In this document: one piece after another, positions 1 to 7,342 of the stretch | Numbering within the stretch: the stretch's first letter is position 1 | Layout: every line of letters begins with the position of its first letter | Assembly: GCA_007120745.1 (NCBI GenBank) | Contig: SKNC01000041.1 | Coordinates: forward strand, 1-21,005 | Source of the DNA: Bacillota bacterium | GTDB lineage: Bacteria; Bacillota; Dethiobacteria; SKNC01 | Direction of reading: 5' to 3' | DNA: 21,005 nt | Position numbers and translations under genes: made by a program | The notes under the pieces: model-generated | Databases searched by the model: none | What the model was told of the DNA's origin: nothing | The model's input: the letters and a program-made list of their open reading frames with translations, nothing else

Positions 1-280
1 AAGAGGTGAGTATTTGTTCCCCTTTGTCTTCTTTTTTTGACTTAAAATAATTTAATATTATAAAAGTAAAGAGCTCCACAACAATTTGTTTGGTTCTTGT
101 AAGAGCAGCTTACAAGGAACTTTCTTTGTTGTGAAGCTCATTTTTATTTTTGCCGAAAACGAAAAAATTATACAAAGGAACATTAAAAAAAAATAAAATA
201 TATTATATTTAAATTGAAATAAAATATAAATATAAAACGAGTCCTCTATTTCATAACAAAATGAGATTGGAAGACCTTTA
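1..280. other. AT-rich intergenic region at left edge
   Basis: No convincing coding region. A reading frame open from the left edge ends in a stop at 7-9, but too little is visible to say whether it is a gene tail. Apart from the 71-139 hairpin, positions 140-280 are very AT-rich and probably hold the promoter of the following VanW-family gene. I cannot pick one -35/-10 pair with confidence. Confidence 0.4.
71..139 (+). terminator. Long imperfect hairpin, probable terminator of an upstream gene
   Basis: Outer arms 71-84 and 126-139 pair over 13 of 14 positions. Inner arms 93-103 and 109-120 also pair, with one bulge, around a short loop. A T-rich stretch follows at 140-150. The shape fits an intrinsic terminator for a gene ending just left of the window. 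It is nearly symmetrical, so it could act in both directions, and it is longer than most terminators. Confidence 0.5.
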
Positions 281-1717
281 ATGAGTAAAAAATATTTGTT
301 GATAACAGGCATTATAGTTTTGTTAGTCATCCTGGCAGGGTTGGCTGATGTCTTGTTTTTTTTAAATAAAACATATCCAGGGGTAACCATCGGCCAGCAG
401 GATGTTAGTTTTTTAAGTTCTGAAGAAATTCAACAAACCTTAAGGGGCCTGCACCTGGAAGACACCAGAGTGCTATTTAAATTTTCAGAGGGTGAAAAGC
501 AGTACAGCCTGGAAGAGTTGGGAATAAGGCTGGATTTGGAATCCCTGTCTGAGAAAGCATTGTCAATTGGAAGAAAAGGAAACATAAAAGAAAATATATG
601 GGAGCGCGTGCTGGTATTCCGGGAAGGAAAAGATATTTCACTCTCTTTTCAAATTAATGATAACAAAATAAGTGATCTTTTAAATGAATTATCCCAGGAA
701 ATTAAGGTGGAACCGGTGGATGCAGATTTCAATGTGCAGGGGGATGAGATATCAATAATACCGGGAAGGAATGGAATCAAACTGGACCAGGGGAAAAGTA
801 AGGGCACTTTTTATCAATCCCTGGCACTGCTGACTGAGGTAGAATCACCTCTAGTATTTCCTGTAATCGTAAGAGAGGTTGAGCCTGATGTTACTACTGA
901 AGACCTGCAGGATACAGGAATAAGAGATATGCTGACAAAATTTCATACAGAATTCAGCCAAAATGATCCCAATCGAAACCACAATATTAAACTGGCCAGC
1001 GGTTTTATTCACCTGACAATTTTGGCTCCCAACGAAACATTTTCATTTAATGATGTGGTCGGCAGAGCCACGGCAGAAAGAGGTTTTAAAGAAGCACCCA
1101 TTATTGTGGATGGCCAGTTTGTTCAAGGTATTGGTGGTGGGATTTGTCAGGTATCTTCCACACTCTATAATGCAGCACTTATCAGCAACATGGAAATCAT
1201 TGAACGTTCCAATCACGGCAGGGCTGTGGGTTACCTGCCTCTGGGAAGGGATGCCACCATAGCTTATGGCTATCTTGACCTGAAGTTTAAAAATACCCGT
1301 ACCCATCATGTTTTAATTTCCTCCGTTGTGGAGGGAAATAAAGTGATTATCAGGTTTTTTGGAGACCCTGTACCGGAGGAAAGGGTTGAAATTGTAACCA
1401 CTGATATTGTCAAGATTGAACCGGAGGTAAAAACCGAGGTCAACAAAGAATTGAAGCCAGGTGAGAAAAAGCTGATACAGTCCGGCTCTCCAGGCTACCG
1501 GGTTACGGCTTGGAGAATCATCTACGTAGAGGAAGAAGAGTTACATCGGGAAAGGCTGTCCAGAGATTATTACCGGTCGGTACCCGCCATCTATCATGTA
1601 GGTCCAAAAAAGCAGGATGAAGCGGTTTACAAGCCGGAAAATAACAGAGAGGAAGAAAATAACGCGGTTGAGGAAGAAACAGGTATAGATGAGGAAGAGT
1701 TGGAAGATGCCGGTTAA
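281..1717 (+). CDS. VanW family protein with G5-like C-terminal domain
   Basis: This 478-residue protein is membrane-anchored and predicted to face the cell wall. One hydrophobic segment lies at about residues 5-28. A peptidoglycan-binding-4-like region follows at about 50-200. The VanW domain spans about 222-362 and includes the signature GGGICQVSSTLYNAAL at 285-300. A G5-like segment lies at about 366-440, and the tail after 440 is acidic and Glu-rich. VanW proteins are common in Clostridia and named from vancomycin-resistance clusters, but their biochemical role is unknown, so no resistance function should be read from this. The ATG is preceded by only a weak Shine-Dalgarno (TTGGAAG). The gene stands alone and converges with the two small minus-strand genes. 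Family call is firm; exact function unknown. Confidence 0.92.
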   Translation: MSKKYLLITGIIVLLVILAGLADVLFFLNKTYPGVTIGQQDVSFLSSEEIQQTLRGLHLEDTRVLFKFSEGEKQYSLEELGIRLDLESLSEKALSIGRKGNIKENIWERVLVFREGKDISLSFQINDNKISDLLNELSQEIKVEPVDADFNVQGDEISIIPGRNGIKLDQGKSKGTFYQSLALLTEVESPLVFPVIVREVEPDVTTEDLQDTGIRDMLTKFHTEFSQNDPNRNHNIKLASGFIHLTILAPNETFSFNDVVGRATAERGFKEAPIIVDGQFVQGIGGGICQVSSTLYNAALISNMEIIERSNHGRAVGYLPLGRDATIAYGYLDLKFKNTRTHHVLISSVVEGNKVIIRFFGDPVPEERVEIVTTDIVKIEPEVKTEVNKELKPGEKKLIQSGSPGYRVTAWRIIYVEEEELHRERLSRDYYRSVPAIYHVGPKKQDEAVYKPENNREEENNAVEEETGIDEEELEDAG

Positions 1718-1756
1718 ATAGTTTCCTTACATATTTTCATATGATTTTGCTTTCGG

Positions 1757-1945
1757 CTATAGATATTTAAATTCCTCGGGTAAAAGAGACTTAAGCAGTA
1801 ATATATGGTCCTGACTGTCTTTCCAAAGTTTTAAAAATATGTTTCTTATTTCCGGGGTTAAACAATCTGCAGCATTACTGCTGTAAAAAAGGGCAGTAAA
1901 TATTTCATCTGTCAGGCAGTCTATGACCCGGTCAGTGTCGTTCAT
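1757..1945 (-). CDS. Small helical protein, paralogue of its upstream neighbour
   Basis: This 62-residue protein is predicted all-helical and I do not recognise it firmly. It resembles the gene just upstream on the same strand: both share a T-P-E-I motif followed by a D-H-x-x-L-x-K-x-x-L helix. The pattern recalls half of a ferritin-like or spore-coat-type bundle, but no full metal-binding set is visible. Its ATG follows the upstream stop codon with no gap, and its ribosome binding site (AAGGAGAGGG) lies inside the last codons of the upstream gene, so the two are translationally linked. It has one Cys at residue 10 and another near residue 28. Function unknown. Confidence 0.65.
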   Translation of the reverse strand: MNDTDRVIDCLTDEIFTALFYSSNAADCLTPEIRNIFLKLWKDSQDHILLLKSLLPEEFKYL

Positions 1946-2149
1946 TTAACCCTCTCCTTTAGAGTTTCTGTTTAATATTGTTTTTATCAGGCTCACGTGG
2001 TCTTTTTTAGCTGTAATTACCTGGTGAAGGGCTTTCTCAATTTCGGGGGTCGCAGTTTCCTCCCGGTATTTTGAATATTTCTTAATATCCACCTGGATAA
2101 AAACCAGGCTTTTTTTGAGCAGCTCCAGTTCTTTTTGTGAAAAACTCAT
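1946..2149 (-). CDS. Small helical protein, first of a tandem paralogous pair
   Basis: This 67-residue predicted helical protein is rich in Lys and Glu. The ATG is preceded by GGGGG about six bases upstream. It shares T-P-E-I and a D-H-V-S-L-I-K-T-I-L helix with the downstream 62-residue protein, indicating an old tandem duplication. The length and helix pattern resemble small spore-coat-like or ferritin-like clostridial proteins, but this is only a resemblance. The two genes form a short operon divergent from the SGNH hydrolase gene. The shared upstream region contains direct repeats (2159-2237). Confidence 0.65.
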   Translation of the reverse strand: MSFSQKELELLKKSLVFIQVDIKKYSKYREETATPEIEKALHQVITAKKDHVSLIKTILNRNSKGEG

Positions 2150-2158
2150 TAAATTCCC

Positions 2159-2237
2159 CCTTAAGAAATCTCTACGATGGTTGTTTACCCGCTTTCATCC
2201 TCCATCTATTTTGTTTTCCTTAAGAAAATTGTTTACC
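2159..2237. repeat. Two-part direct repeat between divergent genes
   Basis: CCTTAAGAAA occurs at 2159-2168 and 2218-2227. TTGTTTACC occurs at 2181-2189 and 2229-2237. The two elements keep their order in both copies but with different spacing (12 bases versus 1). They lie 10-90 bases upstream of the minus-strand small genes and could be operator sites or a decayed duplication. Confidence 0.5.
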
Positions 2238-2354
2238 ATGCTATTATTATCTCTGGTTTCTTATGAATTATAAGTTATTGTTGGGAATTGTAAACTTGAT
2301 TCCAGGAAGCAGTAAAAGCCAGAGCTATCGGCAAAGCCAAAACATAATTCCTAT

Positions 2355-2382
2355 TTGTTTTAGACTTATGTTAAAATATAAG
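2355..2382 (+). promoter_or_regulatory. Possible sigma-A promoter for the SGNH-rmuC-symporter operon
   Basis: TTGTTT at 2355-2360 and TATAAG at 2377-2382 are separated by 16 bases, about 50 bases before the start codon. The match is moderate and the surroundings are AT-rich, so other pairs are possible. Confidence 0.3.
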
Positions 2383-2430
2383 ATAAGAAAAAATTAGTAA
2401 GGAAAACACATAATTTTGGAGGTTGCATTT

Positions 2431-2988
2431 ATGTCAGCAAAAAGAGTCAAGGTGGTTGCCCTGGGTGATTCCATAACTTATGGCTTTCCATATACCCCCG
2501 AACATTCCTGGGTTGCCATAGCCGGAGACCTTTTAAATATTAACATGATTAACCAGGGATCCTGCGGTGATACCACCTCATTCATGCTGTACCGTTTTTT
2601 TGAATGTGTGCCGTACTTCAACCCAACTCATGTGATTATCATGGGGGGAGTGAACGATGCTTTCTGGAAGATCTCACCCGGCACTGTTGGTGAAAACATC
2701 AGAAAAATGTGTTCCCATGCAGAGGAATCGGGAATTATCCCTGTAATCGGGCTGCCTACACCAGTTAATGAAAAACCCTTTGAAAACATACTTATCCAGT
2801 ACCGGGAACAAATGAGCCTTTTTGCTGAAGAAAAGGGAATTCAAATCATTGATTTCTACAGATCAATACTGGATCCTGAAACCGGGGGGATTCAGGATGA
2901 TTATCATGTGGATGGTGTTCATCCCAGTATTTATGGATATGAAGCCATGACCCAGGCAGTTAAAGCGGAACATTTTATAGAGGAGTGA
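2431..2988 (+). CDS. SGNH/GDSL-family hydrolase (esterase/lipase-like)
   Basis: This 185-residue cytoplasmic protein shows all SGNH hydrolase blocks: GDSITYG with the nucleophile Ser14, a block II glycine near 43-46, GGVND with Asn75, and DGVH with catalytic Asp161 and His164. Such enzymes hydrolyse ester bonds in lipids, acylated sugars or peptidoglycan precursors; the substrate cannot be told from sequence. No signal peptide is seen. I chose the ATG at 2431 because GGAGGT at 2418-2423 is ideally spaced. An in-frame TTG at 2416 would place that site inside the gene. The stop is 7 bases before rmuC, so it is probably the first gene of a three-gene operon. Confidence 0.88.
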   Translation: MSAKRVKVVALGDSITYGFPYTPEHSWVAIAGDLLNINMINQGSCGDTTSFMLYRFFECVPYFNPTHVIIMGGVNDAFWKISPGTVGENIRKMCSHAEESGIIPVIGLPTPVNEKPFENILIQYREQMSLFAEEKGIQIIDFYRSILDPETGGIQDDYHVDGVHPSIYGYEAMTQAVKAEHFIEE

Positions 2989-2995
2989 AAGCAGC

Positions 2996-4249
2996 ATGGA
3001 CTGGCCTTTGACAGCTGCAGCCCTGGGGGCAGGCTTCGTTTTGGGGTTTGCAGCAGCTTATTTGTTAAAATTGAATCAGCTGAAAGCCTCTCGGGAAATT
3101 GCAGAGGAACTTTATAAACAAAATGAAACAAGGCAGCAGGAAAAGATGGAAGCGGTCCTGGAAAATGTTAAATCCAGCTTTGGCAGCCTGGCTTTTGATG
3201 CTCTTTCCAGGTCCACGGAAGAGTTTTTAAAACTGGCGAAAACTCGCCTGGAATCAGAACGGGAAGTTAGCGTAAGGGAAATAGAGGGAAGAAAACAGTT
3301 GATTGACCAACAGCTGCAGCGAATGAATTCCGAAATTGAAAATGTAGTCCGGCTGGTCAGGAGCCTGGAACAGGACCGGGAAAAAAAATTTGGAGAACTT
3401 TCTACTCATCTGAAAAACGCGGGTGAACAGACCGCTGCACTGCTGCAGACAACAGGAATGATTAAGGAAGTGCTCTCCAGTTCCAGGGTCCGGGGTCAGT
3501 GGGGAGAAAGAATGGCTGAGGACATACTGAAAGCTGCAGGCTTTATGGAAAACGTAAACTACGTAAGACAAAAGAATATCCAGAGTTCAGGCACCAGGCC
3601 GGACTTCACATTTTTACTTCCCCGAAATCTGAAACTTAACATGGATGTAAAATTTCCTTTAGACAATTATGTTCGTTTCCTGGAAACCCAATCGGAGCAG
3701 GAGAAAAACAAGTACAGAAATGAATTTATAAGAGATGTAAAGGCACGAATTAAGGAAATCACAACCCGGGAATACATAAATCCAGAACAAAATACGGTTG
3801 ACTACGTGCTGTTATTTATTCCCAACGACCAGATTTACAGTTTTATTCATGAACAGGACGGTTCTATCCTTGACTTTGCTTTACATCATCGGGTTATTAT
3901 TTGTTCACCGGTAACCTTGTTTGCTGTCCTGGCAGTAATCCGTCAGGCTGTGGACAATTTTGCCTTAGAAGAGACTTCCAATGAAATCCTGTCCCTGTTC
4001 GGTACCTTTAAAAAGCAGTGGGTTGAGTTTCACAAAAAATTGGATGGGTTGGGAAAAAAAATTAGCGACCTGCAGAGGGACTATGAAACTTTAGCCACCA
4101 CCCGCCGCCGGCAGCTGGAAAAGCCTTTGGAAAAAATAGACCATTTAAGAACACAAAAGGGTTTATTTCCTGCAGATATGGAGCAGGAAGACCGAGAAGA
4201 GCTTATGAAACAGGGAAATGAATTGAAAGGAGGTGTTGATAAGTGCTAG
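2996..4249 (+). CDS. rmuC: DNA recombination protein RmuC
   Basis: This 417-residue protein has an N-terminal membrane segment at about residues 5-25, a long coiled-coil region at about 28-150 and an RmuC nuclease-like domain at about 150-385. That domain contains the conserved stretch R-G-Q-W-G-E near 166-171, then R-P-D-F-T-F and M-D-V-K-F-P-L-D-N-Y at about 201-225. RmuC limits DNA inversions and is predicted to have a restriction-endonuclease-like fold; its exact activity is not settled. Length is normal for the family. The ATG at 2996 follows GAGTGAAAGCAGC, a weak site that overlaps the end of the SGNH gene. The 3' end overlaps the next gene's GTG start by 7 bases, indicating coupling. 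Confidence 0.93.
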   Translation: MDWPLTAAALGAGFVLGFAAAYLLKLNQLKASREIAEELYKQNETRQQEKMEAVLENVKSSFGSLAFDALSRSTEEFLKLAKTRLESEREVSVREIEGRKQLIDQQLQRMNSEIENVVRLVRSLEQDREKKFGELSTHLKNAGEQTAALLQTTGMIKEVLSSSRVRGQWGERMAEDILKAAGFMENVNYVRQKNIQSSGTRPDFTFLLPRNLKLNMDVKFPLDNYVRFLETQSEQEKNKYRNEFIRDVKARIKEITTREYINPEQNTVDYVLLFIPNDQIYSFIHEQDGSILDFALHHRVIICSPVTLFAVLAVIRQAVDNFALEETSNEILSLFGTFKKQWVEFHKKLDGLGKKISDLQRDYETLATTRRRQLEKPLEKIDHLRTQKGLFPADMEQEDREELMKQGNELKGGVDKC

Positions 4250-5601
4250 AACCGCTGGGAATATTAAAACCCAAGCCCTTAAAAGACCTGACAAAATACC
4301 TTCAGCGGCTGACAAAGGGGCGGCTGTGGTTAAAGATTTTAATTGCCATGTTCCTTGGAATCGCAGTTGGTATCCTGTTGGGCCCTTCCACCGGTTTGGT
4401 GGAAAGAGATACCGCTTTAGTGATTGGAAGCTGGTTGGCTCTGCCGGGTCAAATCTTTTTGGGGTTAATTCAGATGATTGTAGTGCCCCTGGTTTTTGCT
4501 TCGGTAATAACAGGCCTGGCTTCCACGGAGGATATGGAACAGCTGAAAAGCATGGGGTCTAAACTGGTTTTCTTCTTTGTTGCCACAACAATACTGGCCA
4601 TTATTATCGGACTTGGCGCCGCACTGTTAATTCAGCCGGGGAACTATATCGACGGTACCGCCCTGGAAGCGGTGGCAGAACCTGTTGAACTTCCCGAGGA
4701 AACAGAAGAGATGGAAGCCCCAGGGTTTACCCAGGTTCCGGACATTATTGCAGACATCCTTCCTCAAAATCCTTTAAGCGCCATGGTGGAAAAGCAGATG
4801 CTGCAGGTAGTGTTATTCGCTCTTATCATTGGGCTGGCTTTAATTTCGCTGTCGGCAAAACAATCCAGGCCGCTTCTGGATCTGTTAAGTTCGATACAGG
4901 AGGTGTCCATGACCGTTGTGCAGTGGGCCATGCTGTTGGCTCCCTTCGCGGTATTCGGGCTTTTGGCCCAGACTACCATGAACACAGGGCTGGGTGCCCT
5001 GCTGGGTATGGCTGTGTATGTAGGGACAGTGCTGGGGGGGCTGCTGCTTCTTATGGTGGTCTACCTGGTGATTGTGCTCCTGGTATCCGGCAGGTCTCCC
5101 TGGAGTTTTTTAGAGGACATCAGAGAGGTCCAGCTGTTAGCTTTTTCCACCTCCAGCTCCGCGGCTGTGATGCCTCTTTCCATTAAAATTGCTGAGGAGA
5201 AGCTGAACGTAAGGTCATCCATTGCCCAGTTCTTAATTCCCCTGGGAGCCACGGTAAATATGAATGGAACTGCTCTGTACCAGGGAGTAGCTGCGGTTTT
5301 TTTGGCCCAGGTCTTTGATGTGAATTTGAGCGCAGCTTCTTTGCTGTTGGTTATAGTCATGACCGTAGGAGCATCTATCGGTTCTCCTGCTACTCCTGGA
5401 GTAGGCATAGTGATTCTTTCCACGGTGTTGGCCAGTGTAGGAATACCTGCCAGCGGGATTGCTTTAATTATTGGCGTGGACAGGATTTTGGATATGAGCC
5501 GAACCGCTATTAACGTAACCGGTGATTTAACCGCCTGTCTGGTGATGGACCGCTGGGTCGGGGGGAAAGATGAGGTAGCGGATAGTAATAATAATGAATG
5601 A
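4243..5601 (+). CDS. Dicarboxylate/amino acid:cation symporter (DAACS family)
   Basis: This 452-residue integral membrane transporter belongs to the glutamate/C4-dicarboxylate:Na+ or H+ symporter family (GltP/DctA/GltPh fold). Visible hallmarks are the serine-rich STSSSA at 302-307 (HP1 tip), VNMNGT at 338-343 (Na+/substrate motif in TM7), GSPATPG at 380-386 (HP2) and DRILDMSRTAINVTGD at 413-428 (TM8 substrate site, including the Arg and Asn-Asp). An acidic loop at about 146-160 lies between the early helices. It starts at GTG 4243, with AAAGGAGGTG at 4226-4235, inside the rmuC end. The substrate (glutamate, aspartate or a dicarboxylate) cannot be fixed. A hairpin terminator lies 80 bases downstream. 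Confidence 0.92.
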   Translation: MLEPLGILKPKPLKDLTKYLQRLTKGRLWLKILIAMFLGIAVGILLGPSTGLVERDTALVIGSWLALPGQIFLGLIQMIVVPLVFASVITGLASTEDMEQLKSMGSKLVFFFVATTILAIIIGLGAALLIQPGNYIDGTALEAVAEPVELPEETEEMEAPGFTQVPDIIADILPQNPLSAMVEKQMLQVVLFALIIGLALISLSAKQSRPLLDLLSSIQEVSMTVVQWAMLLAPFAVFGLLAQTTMNTGLGALLGMAVYVGTVLGGLLLLMVVYLVIVLLVSGRSPWSFLEDIREVQLLAFSTSSSAAVMPLSIKIAEEKLNVRSSIAQFLIPLGATVNMNGTALYQGVAAVFLAQVFDVNLSAASLLLVIVMTVGASIGSPATPGVGIVILSTVLASVGIPASGIALIIGVDRILDMSRTAINVTGDLTACLVMDRWVGGKDEVADSNNNE

Positions 5602-5681
5602 ACTTTAAATGATGAATTATAGGCCATCTAATAGTGGGAAAATGCAGTATCTCAAAGATCTCAGATTTTATAATATAAAGT

Positions 5682-5716
5682 AAAAAACAGACGAGTTCTA
5701 ATCCCGTCTGTTTTTT
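5682..5716. terminator. Bidirectional intrinsic terminator
   Basis: A perfect 12-bp stem (5682-5693 with 5705-5716) with an 11-base loop ends in a run of T on the plus strand, and equally on the minus strand because the arm begins with six A. It lies between the convergent symporter gene (+) and LysM gene (-) and can terminate both. Confidence 0.9.
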
Positions 5717-5789
5717 CTTTGGATATAATTCATATGTAATTTTGATGAAACAGCCGTAAATTTATAAGTTTGCATATTGTAAGTAACTA

Positions 5790-6815
5790 TCACATTCCGG
5801 CGGCTCTTCTGACCATGGCCTGGTGATTGGGACATACACTATTGGTGTTATGAGTTCTGCTGTTTAAAAAGTGGATGCAGAAGTGGCCATTAAAATTATT
5901 ATTAAAAATTGTTTGTATGCTGTGAGGCATACCGTTCATTGAAGCTGCGATTTGCCGTCCTCCAACGTTTACAATAATAGCCCGCTGCCTCCAGCTCCAG
6001 CTTCCCCCATAGATTCGTCTCATGATTGCGGTGTCCTGGGAGGTAAGGGGCTCCGCATCTGCGTGATTTCCTCCACCCAACCTTTTCACCCTGAAACTCA
6101 GCCCGGTGGCAACATCTGTAATGGTAGCAACAGCACCTACATTAAACAGCATACTGGCGTAAGGCCATTCCAGGTATTCGCCGAAACTGCCGATTCTCTG
6201 GCGGGATGGAATCTGCATGTCCACCGGAGACCGGGAGTTTTGAGGAATAACTAATATCTGGCCCACCATGAGAAGCTGTGAATTCAGCCGGTTCGTTTGC
6301 ATAATAGCCTGTACAGTGGTGTTAAAACGGCTGGCCAGACGGGAGAGAGTATCTCCACCTCTAACCGTATATACCACTCCCTGCCGGGTAAGGGTATTGG
6401 ACCCGGAATTTTGGTTGCTGGAAGGAGCCTGTGATCCGGCGGAAGGTATATTCAGCACCTGGCCGGGATAAATCATGGTGGATGTTAAATTATTTAGGCT
6501 CATAACAGCGGGCACGCTGGTTCCGTATCGTTGAGATATTTTCCATAAAGTATCCCCGGGCTGTACCCTGTGGATAGAAAGGTTTACTGTACCTCCAGGT
6601 ATGTTGAGGGCTTGTCCAACTAGAATTAGATTGGAAGTAAGGTTATTCGCATTTTTTAACTGGTCAACTGTCACATTGTACCTTTGAGAGATGTTCCACA
6701 GAGTATCCCCCGGAACCACACGATAGGATGCAGCACCGGCAGAAATCGATACCATAATCAATATCAAGATAATAAGCAAAGCAGCTAAACGTTTAATAAT
6801 GAACTCCTCCTTCAC
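5790..6815 (-). CDS. Secreted triple-LysM protein with uncharacterised His/Cys C-terminal domain
   Basis: This 341-residue protein (from the GTG at 6815) has a signal peptide or membrane anchor at about residues 8-29 ending A-G-A-A. Three LysM domains follow at about 30-73, 81-124 and 148-191, each with G-D-T-L, binding peptidoglycan or chitin-like glycans. A Ser/Asn-rich linker lies between the second and third. The C-terminal region, about 212-341, is conserved-looking and has H251, H298, H311, C313, H315 and H322 around HFCIHF; I do not know its activity. The start is uncertain: AAGGAGG lies just after the GTG, inside the gene, and is well placed for an ATT at 6798-6800 (or 6795-6797), giving a conventional signal peptide. 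It probably acts in cell-wall or spore-envelope remodelling. Confidence 0.88.
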   Translation of the reverse strand: MKEEFIIKRLAALLIILILIMVSISAGAASYRVVPGDTLWNISQRYNVTVDQLKNANNLTSNLILVGQALNIPGGTVNLSIHRVQPGDTLWKISQRYGTSVPAVMSLNNLTSTMIYPGQVLNIPSAGSQAPSSNQNSGSNTLTRQGVVYTVRGGDTLSRLASRFNTTVQAIMQTNRLNSQLLMVGQILVIPQNSRSPVDMQIPSRQRIGSFGEYLEWPYASMLFNVGAVATITDVATGLSFRVKRLGGGNHADAEPLTSQDTAIMRRIYGGSWSWRQRAIIVNVGGRQIAASMNGMPHSIQTIFNNNFNGHFCIHFLNSRTHNTNSVCPNHQAMVRRAAGM

Positions 6816-7342
6816 AAAGCATTATGTTAAGTGGGGTGTGAAAATCATTATAACATGTGGAAAAATAGGAAACCAAAAAGAAGAAATGTCTTTTAGCGGT
6901 AGATTAGGGAAGTTAAACTATATATAGTAATAGCACCGCAAGGGATATAATAAATTCTCCTTTATGGTAAATAGTGGGTAAAAAAAGCAGGGGGAAGCGT
7001 TAGCTAAAAGTAAAGAAAACTTAACAATTACGGGCATTTATTTAAGAATACTTTTTGAAACTGGAAAAATTTTATGGGAAGTTAGTATTTTGTGGAAGAA
7101 ATGGAAAGGTTGAATTTTTAGGGGCAGCCCGGTTTTTTCTGTTCAAGTATAACTAAATATTTGCACAGGCAGTTCATGAAATAACAAAGAGTAATGACAA
7201 GTATGAAAAAATTAAGGAAAAATTCATTGATTTACGTTATAATATTTGCAGAGGGTTTTTTTGTTTACGTAACTTCTTTAAATATTTTAATAGAGGCTTC
7301 AATACAATGTAAATGCCGCTGATATTCGGAGGAGGGGAGAAC
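6816..7342. other. Long intergenic region between divergent LysM and desulfurase-like genes
   Basis: No supported gene. The left end holds the probable LysM promoter. Arms GCGGT (6896-6900) and ACCGC (6935-6939) could pair around a loop that contains the palindrome ACTATATATAGT. A TATAAT at 7238-7243 lies about 100 bases before the next start, without a good -35. GGGCAGCCC followed by TTTTTT near 7122-7140 is too short a stem to call a terminator. The rest is AT-rich and featureless to me. Confidence 0.4.
6847..6876 (-). promoter_or_regulatory. Possible promoter of the LysM gene
   Basis: Read on the minus strand, TTGGTT (6871-6876) is followed by an 18-base spacer and a consensus TATAAT (6847-6852), about 30-45 bases before the candidate starts. 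The -10 is convincing and the -35 is weak. Confidence 0.4.

Noticed and set aside
58..390. 110-codon minus-strand frame at the left edge
   Set aside because: It runs antisense through the start of the VanW-family gene and across the large hairpin, and its composition reflects AT-rich DNA only.
281..1717. Glycopeptide resistance from the VanW-family gene
   Set aside because: VanW homologues with G5 domains are widespread in Clostridia, and no vanH, vanA/B, vanX or vanRS gene is present.
7122..7140. Short GGGCAGCCC stem followed by TTTTTT as a terminator
   Set aside because: The stem is only three base pairs around a three-base loop, and no gene ends nearby.
7194..7322. 42-codon frame encoding a short hydrophobic peptide before the desulfurase-like gene
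   Set aside because: It has only a poor Shine-Dalgarno and contains a TATAAT, and hydrophobic peptides arise readily from AT-rich DNA.
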